Of a DNA stretch of 64,000 bases, positions 1 through 8,231 are shown one piece after another. Below the pieces are notes generated by a model. The model saw only the letters and a list, made by a program, of their open reading frames with translations, searched no databases and was not told the origin of the DNA. Source of the DNA: Melaminivora jejuensis (GTDB lineage: Bacteria > Pseudomonadota > Gammaproteobacteria > Burkholderiales > Burkholderiaceae_C); the NCBI RefSeq assembly GCF_017811175.1, contig NZ_JACWIJ010000002.1, positions 2,914,001 to 2,978,000 on the forward strand. Reading direction: 5' to 3'. Position numbers and translations under genes: made by a program. Every line of letters begins with the position of its first letter. Position 1 is the stretch's first letter.

Positions 1-265
1 GCTCGGCCTGCGCCTGCTCCGGATCGCGCGGCTCGTAGCCGGCATTGCGGATGGCGCGGCGTGCCAGCGCCGGCATGTCAGGCGCCTGCTGCGCGTCGTA
101 GCTGACCTGCACCGACTCGGTGGCCAGGTTCACCGCAGCCTCCTGCACACCCGGCACCTTGCGCAAGGCACGCTCCACGCGCGCCACGCAACTGGCGCAG
201 GTCATGCCGCCCACGCCTAGGTCGAGCGTGGCGGCAGCAAAGGGGGGGATGGGGGCAGTGCTCAT
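1..265 (-). CDS. copA: Copper-translocating P-type ATPase, N-terminal part (runs off window)
   Basis: Only the first 88 codons are in the window. They form one HMA metal-binding domain with the motif GMTCASC at about residues 20-26, followed by a ferredoxin-like fold ending in NAGYEPRD. This is the usual N-terminus of CopA/CtpA-type Cu(I) exporters of the inner membrane; the ATPase core would lie to the left of position 1. The ATG at 265 is placed where transcription should start from the MerR-type promoter just upstream (-10 TAAGGT at 277-272), so the mRNA may be leaderless. It is divergent from the copper chaperone gene copZ. The copper assignment rests on the CxxC motif, the CopZ neighbour and a CueR gene in the same window. 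Confidence 0.85.
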   Translation of the reverse strand, partial: MSTAPIPPFAAATLDLGVGGMTCASCVARVERALRKVPGVQEAAVNLATESVQVSYDAQQAPDMPALARRAIRNAGYEPRDPEQAQAE

Positions 266-271
266 GGCTGC

Positions 272-303
272 ACCTTAAACCTTGACAGCATGGCAATGTC
301 AAG
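272..303 (-). promoter_or_regulatory. MerR/CueR-type promoter and operator for copA
   Basis: On the minus strand TTGACA (302-297) and TAAGGT (277-272) are separated by 19 bp, the overlong spacer typical of MerR-family activated promoters. The spacer is covered by a perfect 7-bp dyad, CTTGACA (281-287) and TGTCAAG (297-303). CueR at 13916-14329 is the obvious candidate regulator. Confidence 0.7.
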
Positions 304-340
304 CCACCTGCGGCGCCGGCGGGTCGGCACTGGCGCCCGG

Positions 341-372
341 CTTGACATTGCCACCGTGTGAGGCTTCATGAT
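341..372 (+). promoter_or_regulatory. MerR/CueR-type promoter for copZ
   Basis: TTGACA (342-347) and CATGAT (367-372) are separated by 19 bp, and the spacer starts TTGCCACC, related to the copA operator. Transcription would start about 80 bp upstream of copZ. The two divergent copper promoters therefore share the same unusual geometry. Confidence 0.6.
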
Positions 373-459
373 GGTCATGTCGCTGGCAGTCGCCCGCACG
401 GCCAGGGCACTGTTTTTCTGCCTGATCCGACATCAACCCCCCGAAGAAAGGAATCCGCC

Positions 460-657
460 ATGCAATACCAGTTCAACGTCAAGGGCATGACCTGTGGCCA
501 CTGCGAGCGCGCCGTCGTCCACGCCGTGCGCGAGGTGGACACCGAGGCCATCGTGCGCGTCGATCTGGCCAGCGGCCAGGTCAGCGTCGAGAGCGACAAG
601 TCGCGCGACGCCATCGCCCAGGCCATCCGCGACGAGGGCTACGAAGTCGCCGCCTGA
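460..657 (+). CDS. copZ: Copper chaperone CopZ / heavy-metal-associated domain protein
   Basis: A 65-residue single HMA domain with the metal-binding motif MTCGHC at residues 10-15 and a C-terminal DEGYEVAA. Proteins of this size and motif carry Cu(I) in the cytoplasm and deliver it to CopA, which is encoded divergently 195 bp away. The ATG at 460 is preceded by AAGAAAGGAATCC, a fair ribosome binding site; an upstream in-frame extension to 358 crosses the promoter and is rejected. A strong intrinsic terminator follows at 674-711. Mercury or another soft metal is possible as ligand, but the CueR-like regulator in the window favours copper. Confidence 0.9.
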   Translation: MQYQFNVKGMTCGHCERAVVHAVREVDTEAIVRVDLASGQVSVESDKSRDAIAQAIRDEGYEVAA

Positions 658-673
658 GCGTCCAATGCCAAGG

Positions 674-711
674 AAAAACCGGTGCAGGCTTGCTGCCTTG
701 CACCGGTTTTT
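674..711. terminator. Bidirectional intrinsic terminator between copZ and soxB
   Basis: AAAAACCGGTGCA pairs with TGCACCGGTTTTT around a short loop. The stem is flanked by A and T runs, so it can end copZ on the plus strand and soxB on the minus strand. Confidence 0.8.
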
Positions 712-720
712 CATTCAAGA

Positions 721-770
721 ATGATAGCTGTCAGCGCTTTCCAGTATTGGGTTTGATGCCGATTTGACCC
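721..770 (+). repeat. Dispersed intergenic repeat, copy 1
   Basis: A degenerate copy of the family TAGCTGTCAGCGCTTG...AAGGGTTTGAGGC, here TAGCTGTCAGCGCTTTCC then GGGTTTGATGCCGATTTGA, between the terminator and the soxB stop. Confidence 0.6.
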
Positions 771-807
771 CAAATGCAATCCATTGCCGGGCGATTTTCG
801 GCTGCGA

Positions 808-2541
808 TCAGCCCGCCAGTCCCGGGTTGGGCACGGCGCCGGTCAGGCGCGGCATGTTGGCCTGGCGCGCCGTCACCTTGCCGCCCCGGCCCTTGAGCCA
901 CTGCTCGACCAGATCCCAGACCATGGGGTTGCCGGCCTTGGCGGCTTCCTCAGACACCGGCGCCCAGCCGGCCACCTTATAGGTCTTGTTCGGGTCGATC
1001 AGCTCGCCCTTGAGGCGCATGTTGGACACGCGCTTGCCCATGCTTTCGAGCGGGTTGAAGTCATAGGTCAGGCCGCCCACGCGCACCATGTCGCCGCCCT
1101 GCTGGTAGTAGGGGTCGGGGTTGAACAGGTTGTCCGCCACGTCCTCCATGACGGTCTTGACCATCTCGCCCTTCATGTCGGTCAGCGTGGCGTAGCTGTA
1201 GGTGGTGGCGGTCATGTCCATGACCCATTCGCGCGTGATGGCCTGGCCGGGCAGCAGCGTCGTGCCCCAGCGGAAACCCGGCGAGAAGGCCAGATCGGCG
1301 CCCTGCACCTCCATCAGCGCATCGACGATGAGCTGGTCGCCCGTGCCGTTGAAGTTGCCCCGGCGGTACAGCAGGCCCTCGGTGACGGCGAGCTGCTCGG
1401 ACAGCTTGGCCTCGTACGGCGCGCGCATCCGGGTGATGAGCGCGTCCATCTCCGGGTCTGCCGGCAGCATGTTGGAAAACACCGGCAGCAGCCTGTAGCG
1501 ATAGTCCGCCACCTGGCCGTCCTTGACCTGCAGATCCAGCACCGCCAGGAACTTGCCGTTGCTGCCGGCATTGGTCACCAGCGTCTGTCCGCCGGCATTC
1601 TTCACGACGCTGGCCACCGGCATCCCGTCGTGCGTGTGCCCGCCCAGGATGGCATCGATGCCGCGCACGCGGCTGGCCATCTTCAGATCCACGTCCATGC
1701 CGTTGTGGCTGAGCACGACCACGACCTTGGCCCCCTTGGCGCGCGCCTCGTCCACCACCTGCTGCATGTGCTCGTCCTGGATGCCGAACTCCCAGTCGGC
1801 GACCATCCAGCGCGGATTGGCGATCGGGGTGTAGGGAAAGGCCTGGCCGATCACGGCGCAGGGCACACCATTGATCTCGCGCATGGCGTAGTGCTTGAAC
1901 ACCGGATCGCCGAAATCGGTGGTCTTGATGTTCTGCGCGACGAAGTCGATCTTGCCGGCAAAGTCCTTCTCGACAATCTCCTGGACGCGCTCCATGCCCA
2001 GGGTGAACTCGAAGTGCCCGGTCATGACATCCACGCCCAGCAGTTTGCAGGCATCCACCATGTCCTGCCCCTTAGTCCACAGCGCCAGGCCGCTGCCCTG
2101 CCAGGTGTCGCCGCCATCGACCAGCAGGGCGCCGGGGCGGCTGGCGCGCAGGCGCTTGACCAGCGTGGCCAGGTGCGCGAAGCCGCCCACCTTGCCGTAG
2201 CGCTGCGCGGCCTGCTCGAAGTCCAGATAGGTCAGCGCGTGCGCCATGGCCGTGCCCGGCTGCACGCCCGCAGCCTTGAGCAGCTCGTCGCCCACCAGGT
2301 GCGGCAGGCGAGCGCGCATGTCGCCCACCCCCAGGTTGACGCTGGGTTCGCGAAAGTACAGCGGCCTGAGCTGCGCGTGGCAGTCGGTGAAGTGCAGGAA
2401 CGACACGTTGCCGAAGGCCGGGATGTCGTACAGCCCCTGGGCGGCCGTCTGGGCGCTGGCCTGGGCATAGGCGCCCAGGCCCAGGCCGGCCACACTGGCC
2501 GCACTCAGGACTTGCAGGAATTCGCGTTTGCTGAGATTCAT
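808..2541 (-). CDS. soxB: Thiosulfohydrolase SoxB
   Basis: A 577-residue protein that fits SoxB, the periplasmic dimanganese enzyme that hydrolyses sulfate from the SoxY-bound sulfur chain. Metallophosphatase motifs are visible in order: FTDCHAQ (about 51-57), DGGDTWQGS, SHNGMD and GGHTHDGMP, followed by the 5-nucleotidase-like C-terminal domain. The export signal begins MNLSKREFLQVLSAAS; it has KR where the Tat consensus has RR. The gene is last in the minus-strand run soxC-D-Y-Z-A-X-B and starts 23 bp after the soxX stop. A bidirectional terminator lies downstream. Length and motifs are normal for the family. Confidence 0.95.
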   Translation of the reverse strand: MNLSKREFLQVLSAASVAGLGLGAYAQASAQTAAQGLYDIPAFGNVSFLHFTDCHAQLRPLYFREPSVNLGVGDMRARLPHLVGDELLKAAGVQPGTAMAHALTYLDFEQAAQRYGKVGGFAHLATLVKRLRASRPGALLVDGGDTWQGSGLALWTKGQDMVDACKLLGVDVMTGHFEFTLGMERVQEIVEKDFAGKIDFVAQNIKTTDFGDPVFKHYAMREINGVPCAVIGQAFPYTPIANPRWMVADWEFGIQDEHMQQVVDEARAKGAKVVVVLSHNGMDVDLKMASRVRGIDAILGGHTHDGMPVASVVKNAGGQTLVTNAGSNGKFLAVLDLQVKDGQVADYRYRLLPVFSNMLPADPEMDALITRMRAPYEAKLSEQLAVTEGLLYRRGNFNGTGDQLIVDALMEVQGADLAFSPGFRWGTTLLPGQAITREWVMDMTATTYSYATLTDMKGEMVKTVMEDVADNLFNPDPYYQQGGDMVRVGGLTYDFNPLESMGKRVSNMRLKGELIDPNKTYKVAGWAPVSEEAAKAGNPMVWDLVEQWLKGRGGKVTARQANMPRLTGAVPNPGLAG

Positions 2542-2564
2542 GGATGCGCGCGCCTGGAGACGGG

Positions 2565-3248
2565 TTACTGGTTGACGGGAGAGGCGGGGTCGAGCAGCAG
2601 GGCCACGATGTCGGCAACCTGCTTTTCCGTCAGGATGCCCTTGTGGCCGGCACGCGGCATGTTGGAGCAGGCCGAATAGGCCTTGCTGTTCCAGATCTTG
2701 CCCCAGGTGTAGCGCACCATCTCGCGCGACTCGGCGGCATTCGGGTCTTTCACGCCACGCAGCTTGCCGTAGTTGTACAGACTGGGGCCGATGGTGCCGA
2801 AGGAGATTTCCTTCTTGTCGATCTGGTGGCAGTTGTAGCAATTGCCGCCATTGGGCGTGCCCGCCTTGTCCGTCCAGGTCATGCCTCGGCCACTTTGCGC
2901 CAGCGCCTCGCCGGCTTTCCAGTCGCCCAGGTACTTGCCATCGGCAGGCCACTTGATGGTCTGCATGTTGAGCGCCTCGATGCGCTTGGCGGTGGCCTCG
3001 TCCAGCGGCTGGCCGGACACGTCGGCGGCATTGCAGGCGCGCAGCGTCTCATCCTCGGCAAAGGCCTGCTGCACCTTGACGATGCCCTTGTCGTGAAAGG
3101 ATTCCTGGACGATTTTCTGCGTCAGCGCGTCGATCTCGGCAGCCGATGGCGTGCCGGCGCCACCGGAGCCTCCGGCACAGCCAGCCAGGGCGGCAGCAGC
3201 CAGCAGCGGCAGGGCCACGCGGGCGCCGCAGGAAATGTGCTTGTTCAT
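2565..3248 (-). CDS. soxX: Sulfur-oxidizing c-type cytochrome SoxX (lipoprotein form)
   Basis: A 227-residue monohaem cytochrome, partner of SoxA in the SoxAX complex that couples thiosulfate to the SoxY carrier. The N-terminus has a lipoprotein signal with lipobox LAGC (Cys24), so this SoxX is probably membrane-anchored. A long N-terminal extension precedes the cytochrome domain. The haem motif CYNCH is at 137-141 and a likely axial Met is in CSNMPR near 198. The start at 3248 follows an AGGAGAAACGA ribosome binding site. It lies 20 bp downstream of soxA. Confidence 0.93.
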   Translation of the reverse strand: MNKHISCGARVALPLLAAAALAGCAGGSGGAGTPSAAEIDALTQKIVQESFHDKGIVKVQQAFAEDETLRACNAADVSGQPLDEATAKRIEALNMQTIKWPADGKYLGDWKAGEALAQSGRGMTWTDKAGTPNGGNCYNCHQIDKKEISFGTIGPSLYNYGKLRGVKDPNAAESREMVRYTWGKIWNSKAYSACSNMPRAGHKGILTEKQVADIVALLLDPASPVNQ

Positions 3249-3268
3249 TCGTTTCTCCTGCGCAGCGC

Positions 3269-4092
3269 TCAGCGCTTGATGGTCGGCACGGCCGATTTGT
3301 CGCCCTTGGCATTCACGCCCAGGAACACGCCCAGGGCTACCGTGACATCGCTGGCGAAATCGGGCTCGGGGAAGCGCTGCTGACGGTAGCAGTCGTTCAG
3401 GCGGTGCTGCATGGTCCACATCTGGCCGTTGGACACGCGATACGCCGGCCAGGCGGCAAAGCCCACGCCGTCGCCGGGGTTCTTGGTCAGAAGCGGCAGA
3501 TCCTGCAGGCGGATGCGCTTGCCCTCCTCGCCGTGGCACGAGGCGCAGGCAAAGTCGTGTGCGCCGCCGCGCATGAAGAACAGGCGCTTGCCCACCTGGT
3601 ACATGGTGCGCTCCTGCGGGTGCGACTGCGGCAGGGCAAAAGACATGTCCTTGGACTGCGCGGCCACCCAGGTGGCCAGCGCCGTGGTGTTGGCGCGCTC
3701 GCCCTTGCCCCACTGACCTTTGATGATGTCCTGCGGGTCAATGCCCTGCAGGGTGCTCATGCAGGTCACCAGGCGCGACTCCAGATCCTGCACCTTGCCG
3801 GTGTCGGCGAAGTAGCGCGGCAACTGCACGAAGGCGCCCTTGACCACCCCGGGCCCAGGCCCAGGTCACATTGCTCCAGCGAGGCATTTTTCGGGCCGCG
3901 CTTCTTGCTCCACAACTCCTCGCCCTTGGCCTCGAACAGGTCGGCGGGGTTGCCGTCCTGCAGCATCTCGCGGTATTCCTCGATGGCTTCGATGGAGGTC
4001 TTTTGCGCCTGCGCCGGGCCAGCCAGGGCCATCAGGCCAGTGGCGGCGGCGGCAACGGCTAGCGCGGCGCTGTTTCTGCCTTTTAATCTCAT
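3269..4092 (-). CDS. soxA: Sulfur-oxidizing c-type cytochrome SoxA (single-base frameshift as read)
   Basis: SoxA, the catalytic subunit of SoxAX, split by a one-base deletion. The 5' part gives a signal peptide (MRLKGRNSAALAVAAAATG) and KNASLEQCDLGLGPG. The 3' part resumes as VKGAFVQLPRYFADTG to the end. Adding one G to the GGGG run (plus-strand C run 3847-3850) restores GPGVVKGAF and a 274-residue protein. The C-terminal domain has haem motif CASCH and the active-site cysteine in NDCYRQQRFPEPD. The N-terminal domain has Cys residues but no second CxxCH, so it is a monohaem form. Everything else is intact and the neighbours are a full sox operon, so a base-calling error is likelier than a dead gene. 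Confidence 0.88.
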
Positions 4093-4178
4093 GGTGCTTG
4101 TCTCCTTGTGGCGTGCAGAACAAAAAGGCAGCTGCCCGGCCACTCGGCACGGGCGCTGCCCTCAACCCGGCTGCCGGG

Positions 4179-4490
4179 TCAGGACACCGTGGCGGTGTCG
4201 GTGCGGCTCTCGCCCTTGTTGTCCTTCCAGGTCACGCTGATCTTGTCGCCGGCCTTGGCGCCCTTGACCACGAACTGCAAAAAAGGGTTCTTGGAGACTG
4301 CCGGCCCCCATTCGCAGGAGAAAACCTCCTTGTCGTTGAGCTTGGCGGTCACTTCCTGGATGTGCCAGGCCGGCACCAGGTTGCCGGACGCGTCCTTGCG
4401 CTGGCCGGATTCCATCTCGTGGCTCATCAGCACACGCACGGTGGTCTTGTCGCCCTGCGCCTGGGCGCGGATGCGCATCGGATCTGCCAT
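4179..4490 (-). CDS. soxZ: Thiosulfate oxidation carrier complex protein SoxZ
   Basis: A 103-residue all-beta protein starting MADPMRIRAQAQGDKTTVRV with HEMESGQRKD and WKDNKGE, typical of SoxZ. It forms the SoxYZ heterodimer that carries the sulfur intermediate on SoxY through the periplasm. It has no signal peptide and is expected to be co-exported with SoxY through the Tat pathway. It lies 51 bp downstream of soxY on the same strand. Confidence 0.95.
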   Translation of the reverse strand: MADPMRIRAQAQGDKTTVRVLMSHEMESGQRKDASGNLVPAWHIQEVTAKLNDKEVFSCEWGPAVSKNPFLQFVVKGAKAGDKISVTWKDNKGESRTDTATVS

Positions 4491-4541
4491 GTCTTTACTC
4501 CTGATCTCTGAAAACTTGCGGGTCGCTGCTCGGGCCGGCCA

Positions 4542-5000
4542 TCAGCCGCCGCAGCCGCCCAGGGTGACCTTGACTTCCTTCTTGGCGTAGTGCGCCTTGC
4601 CGTCGGCGGTGATGGCCACGGCATACACGTCGGACGACTCGCCCATCTTGGTGCGGGTGGCGAAGCTGGGCTCGACTTCCGGGCTGACCTTGAAGGCGGC
4701 CACCAGCGCATTGGGGTTCTTCTCGACCAACAGCACCAACTGCTTGACCTCGGGCAGGGTGCTGGCAATGGCCAGCGGCACGACGGCGCCGTTTTCGGCA
4801 ATGTCGGGTGCCGTCAGCGTTACGGCATCGCTGGCCTGGGGCGCACCACTGGCACCCAATGCCTTGAGGGCGTCATTGAGATTCTTGGCATCGAACGCCG
4901 CCTTGTTGAAGGCCAGGGCGTACTGTGGGAACAGGCCCGTGCCGGCCAGCAGACCGGCCACCACGGCGCCCTGCTTGAGAGTGTGTCTGCGTGTTTGCAT
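4542..5000 (-). CDS. soxY: Thiosulfate oxidation carrier protein SoxY
   Basis: A 152-residue protein with a twin-arginine signal (MQTRRHTLKQGAVVAG) and the diagnostic C-terminal swinging arm GGCGG (residues 148-152), whose cysteine holds the sulfur substrate. The mature part is the usual SoxY domain (PEVEPSFATRTKMGESSDVYA). The start at 5000 has AAGGAG upstream. Its partner SoxZ is encoded next. Confidence 0.96.
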   Translation of the reverse strand: MQTRRHTLKQGAVVAGLLAGTGLFPQYALAFNKAAFDAKNLNDALKALGASGAPQASDAVTLTAPDIAENGAVVPLAIASTLPEVKQLVLLVEKNPNALVAAFKVSPEVEPSFATRTKMGESSDVYAVAITADGKAHYAKKEVKVTLGGCGG

Positions 5001-5080
5001 GGGGTGGTTTCTCCTTACAGATGAAGCGTGCAAATTGGATGAAAAAGGCGGGAAAGAGGCTGGAAAAGGGCCGGCGGGCC

Positions 5081-6154
5081 TCACTTGGCTGCCCCATCCG
5101 CCAGCCAGGCCGCCATGGCCCGGGTATCTTCCTCCGGCAGCTCCTGCGGCGGCATAGGGGTTTCGTCCCACACGCCCGAGCCGCCGGATTTGATCTTGGA
5201 CTGCAGGTAGTCCACTTTGCCGGGGTATTTCCTGGCAATGTCGGCAAAGCCCGGGCCGACCAGCTTGCCCTCCATGTTGTGGCAGGCGGTGCAGGCGTGC
5301 TTTTGCGTCAGCGCGATGGCTGCCGCGTTCGGGCTGTCCTTGCGGGCATTGCCCACTACCTTGACCGGGCCGGCGGCGGAACCCAACGGCCCTTCGGGCT
5401 GCGTGGTATCGGAGCCACGCTGCGGGCCCACGGTGCGGTTTTGCTCGCGCAGGTTGCCGTGGTTGTTGCGTGCGTGCTCGGGCAGGCGCGAGGTGATGGT
5501 GGGCTGCGGCCCGCAGTTGCTCATGCAGGCCTTGGCCTGCACATCAGGCCTGGCCTGCGCATCCCTGAAATCCTTGCCGGGCCACAGCGCGTGTGCCGTA
5601 GTCATGCCATCCCTGTTGGGCATCCTCTTTTGCACCTCGGCGATGTTCTTGTCCGAGAGGGTGAAATCCTCGGGCACGACGTGCGCCAGGTTGAGCAAGA
5701 AGGCGGTGACGGCATAGACCTCGTCGGTCTTGAGCGACTTGGGCTTGTCCCAGGGCATGGCACGGTGGATGTAGTCCCACAGCGTGGACACCGTGGGCAC
5801 CTTCATCAGGCTGGTGCGCCCGGGGTAGTCGGCGCGCTTGAGCGTGGCCACCCGGCCGGTCTTGACATCCTCGGCGCTGGTGCCGCCCACCAGGGGCGTG
5901 AAGATGGAGTTGGCCTCGCCGAAAAAGCCGTGGCAGGTGGCGCAGCGCGCCTCCCAGATGTCCTGCCCGGCAGCCACGCTGCCGCTGCCCGGCGGCAGGC
6001 CCTTGAAGTCGGGCCGCACGTCGATGTCCCAGGCGGCGACCTCCTTGGGCGTGGCCGTGCGGCCAATGCCGGGAAATTTGTCCTGCGCCAGCACGGACGT
6101 ACTCAGGCAGACGGCGATCACCGCTGCCGCCAGCGGATCACGAAACCTGGACAT
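5081..6154 (-). CDS. soxD: SoxD, dihaem cytochrome c subunit of sulfane dehydrogenase SoxCD
   Basis: A 357-residue secreted cytochrome with two haem motifs, CATCH (71-75) and CTACH (288-292), joined by a linker rich in charged residues, the usual SoxD plan. It accepts electrons from the molybdoprotein SoxC during six-electron oxidation of SoxY-bound sulfane sulfur. The ATG at 6154 has GAGGT upstream and overlaps the end of soxC by 17 bp, indicating translational coupling. A GTG at 6166 is possible but lacks a better ribosome site. Confidence 0.93.
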   Translation of the reverse strand: MSRFRDPLAAAVIAVCLSTSVLAQDKFPGIGRTATPKEVAAWDIDVRPDFKGLPPGSGSVAAGQDIWEARCATCHGFFGEANSIFTPLVGGTSAEDVKTGRVATLKRADYPGRTSLMKVPTVSTLWDYIHRAMPWDKPKSLKTDEVYAVTAFLLNLAHVVPEDFTLSDKNIAEVQKRMPNRDGMTTAHALWPGKDFRDAQARPDVQAKACMSNCGPQPTITSRLPEHARNNHGNLREQNRTVGPQRGSDTTQPEGPLGSAAGPVKVVGNARKDSPNAAAIALTQKHACTACHNMEGKLVGPGFADIARKYPGKVDYLQSKIKSGGSGVWDETPMPPQELPEEDTRAMAAWLADGAAK

Positions 6155-7523
6155 TCTTGACCTCACCGTTTTCCTGCACCAGCCATGCCTGGATGGAGTT
6201 GTTGTGATAGATCGAGCGCGTGCCGCGCACGTCGCGCAACTGGCGCAGGCTGGGCTGCACGTAGCCGCTCTCGTCGGTGGCGCGGCTCATGACCATGGTC
6301 GGCCTGCCGTCCCAGACCCAGTCGATGTTGAAGCGCGTCAGGCAGCGATCGAGCACCGGGGTTTCCAGCCGCGCGGTGCGCCAGTTGCGCCCGCCATCGA
6401 CGGATACATCGACCTGCCTGACCTTGCCCCGGCCTGACCAGGCCAGGCCGCTGATGTTGTAGAAGCCCTTGTCCAGCAGCACCTGCCCGCCCGAGGGCGT
6501 GGTGATGACGCTCTTGCACTCCTGAATGCTGCTGTACTGGCGATGCGTGCCATCGGGCAGCAAATCGACGTAGTGGATGGCTTCGTCCTTGGTGGCCCAG
6601 GGCTGGTCGCCCAGTTCGATGCGGCGCAGGTATTTCACCCAGCTCACACCCTGCACGCCCGGCACCACCAGGCGCAGTGGATAGCCGTTTTCCGGACGCA
6701 GCATCTCGCCGTTCTGGCCGTAGGCGACCAGCACCTGGCCGCTGGTGACCAGGCTCATGGGGATGGTGCGCGTCATGGAGGAGCCATCTGCGCCCTCGGC
6801 CAGCACGAACTTGCCGCCCTTGAGATCGGCACCGGCCATCTCCAGCAGGGTGATGAGCGGCACGCCGGTGAACTCGCTGCACGACAACATGCCGTGCGAA
6901 TACTGCACCGTGGGCACGGCCACGTTGCCCCACTCCATGCCGGTGTTGGCCCCGCACTCGATGAAGTGAAAGCGCGACACGCTGGGCAGGCGCATCAGCT
7001 CGTCCATGGTGAAGACCTTGGGCGCCTTGACCATGCCATTGATCATCAGGCGGTGCTGCGCCGGATCGACATCCCACCAGCCCTGGTGGTGGCGCTCGAA
7101 GTGCAGGCCATTGGGCGTGACGATGCCGAACAGCGACTGCAGCGGCGCAAAGGACACCGAGGACTGGGTGGTCTGCGTCAGGCCCGGACTTGGACGGCGC
7201 TGCACGTTGGCTTCGTACCTGGACGGTAGACCGTAGCCATCGGTCACCACGGGCTGGCCCAGGCCGGTGCTGTGCGCAGGCAGGTTCAGGATGGCCGGAT
7301 CGCCCTCACCCACGTCGCGGGCGCCCTGCGCGGCGGCAGCGGCTGCGCCACCTGCAGCGGCGGCAGTGGCAAAGGCCTTGCGGATGAAGTCGCGCCGACC
7401 CTGCTTGCCTTCGGCAAAGACAGCGCGCACGCCTGCGGCATCAAGGAAGTTTTCCGGCGCCTTGCGCAGGCGCCCGCGCTCCATGCTGGCCGGAGCGGGC
7501 TGGGGCTGTATGTCCGTCATCAT
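6138..7523 (-). CDS. soxC: SoxC, molybdopterin sulfane dehydrogenase subunit
   Basis: A 461-residue sulfite-oxidase-family molybdoenzyme. A Tat signal (QGRRDFIRKAF, residues 41-51) follows an unusually long hydrophilic N-terminus. The Mo-ligand cysteine is in IECGANTG near residue 190, followed by WGNVAVPTVQY. The C-terminal dimerisation domain includes DVSVDGGRNW. With SoxD it oxidises the outer sulfur of the SoxY-bound intermediate. Presence of soxCD predicts complete oxidation of thiosulfate to sulfate without sulfur globules. It is the first gene of soxCDYZAXB. Two adjacent ATGs (7523, 7520) are possible starts and neither has a strong ribosome site. Confidence 0.94.
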   Translation of the reverse strand: MMTDIQPQPAPASMERGRLRKAPENFLDAAGVRAVFAEGKQGRRDFIRKAFATAAAAGGAAAAAAQGARDVGEGDPAILNLPAHSTGLGQPVVTDGYGLPSRYEANVQRRPSPGLTQTTQSSVSFAPLQSLFGIVTPNGLHFERHHQGWWDVDPAQHRLMINGMVKAPKVFTMDELMRLPSVSRFHFIECGANTGMEWGNVAVPTVQYSHGMLSCSEFTGVPLITLLEMAGADLKGGKFVLAEGADGSSMTRTIPMSLVTSGQVLVAYGQNGEMLRPENGYPLRLVVPGVQGVSWVKYLRRIELGDQPWATKDEAIHYVDLLPDGTHRQYSSIQECKSVITTPSGGQVLLDKGFYNISGLAWSGRGKVRQVDVSVDGGRNWRTARLETPVLDRCLTRFNIDWVWDGRPTMVMSRATDESGYVQPSLRQLRDVRGTRSIYHNNSIQAWLVQENGEVKNVQVS

Positions 7524-7667
7524 GCTTTATTGGTTATATGCACAATGACTTATGTTACGGCCTTTGATCCAGATCACTGCTGGGGTTAATACGCAGGCGC
7601 GCGCAAAAATCCGCCCCACCCTGGCTCGCCTCCATGCGCAGCCGCACCCTCCCGGCAGCTCGACTTA

Positions 7668-7828
7668 GAGCGTGTTTACGATCCCCGCGCGGGTGCGCGA
7701 GCGCGGCCTCGGGCGGTCTGCGGCGTTGCAAATCCTCGCGATAGCACGGGCTATCGCTGCGGTTTGCGCCTGGCAGCCCATCCCGATCCGCACCCGCGCC
7801 CCTGCGCGCGGAGATCGTAAACACGCTC
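7668..7828 (+). mobile_element. 161-bp MITE, copy A
   Basis: Perfect 16-bp terminal inverted repeats (GAGCGTGTTTACGATC / GATCGTAAACACGCTC) flanked by the direct repeat TTA (7665-7667 and 7829-7831). An internal palindrome GCGATAGC-ACGG-GCTATCGC is present. It carries no transposase. The right TTA is the stop codon of the cytochrome gene 7829-8170. Near-identical copies, all exactly 161 bp, lie at 16805, 37098, 43324 and 45611. Confidence 0.85.
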
Positions 7829-8170
7829 TTAGGGCGCGAAGCGATAGTGGTCGCGATTGAGCACGGCAGCGATAGCCGTGACCTCCTCCGGGAACAGGCC
7901 CAGACTCATCTGCGTGTTGCAGCCCTCGACCATGCCGCGCAGCTTGCCCGCGCTATCGATGCTGCCCCGGGGCCGATAGATGGCCTTGCCGTCGTCGGCC
8001 CACTTCATGGCATGGCACTGGTTGCACTTGTGCTCGGCGATCAATTGCTCGCCCAGCTTCAGATCGGCGTCCTTGAAGATGGCCGGAGCGGGCACCTGCG
8101 CCCAGGCGCCGGTGGCGGCCAGCGCGGCGGCCAGCAGCAGGTGCTGCGACCGGATGCGGAAGACTTGCAT
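7829..8170 (-). CDS. Small periplasmic c-type cytochrome of the sox cluster
   Basis: A 113-residue exported protein with signal peptide (ending GAWAQ) and one haem motif CNQCH at about residues 49-53. It is a class I cytochrome c and a candidate electron acceptor for Sox enzymes. It sits upstream of soxC on the same strand, but a MITE now separates the two genes. Its stop codon TAA coincides with the target-site duplication of that MITE. I do not recognise a specific Sox letter for it. Confidence 0.8.
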   Translation of the reverse strand: MQVFRIRSQHLLLAAALAATGAWAQVPAPAIFKDADLKLGEQLIAEHKCNQCHAMKWADDGKAIYRPRGSIDSAGKLRGMVEGCNTQMSLGLFPEEVTAIAAVLNRDHYRFAP

Positions 8171-8231
8171 GGAAACCTCCTTTTTCAGAACCCCCAGGCC
8201 GCTTCCCTGCCGGCCCTGGCGCGTCGCACGG

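Noticed and set aside
3840..3860. Programmed frameshifting in soxA
   Set aside because: No slippery heptamer plus structure typical of -1 or +1 recoding, and seven other genes in the window show the same kind of one-base loss at homopolymers.
7668..7828. Short open frames inside the MITE copies (MFTIPARVRE... and its reverse)
   Set aside because: They exist on both strands only because five near-identical GC-rich copies repeat the same sequence. No ribosome sites and no protein-like composition.
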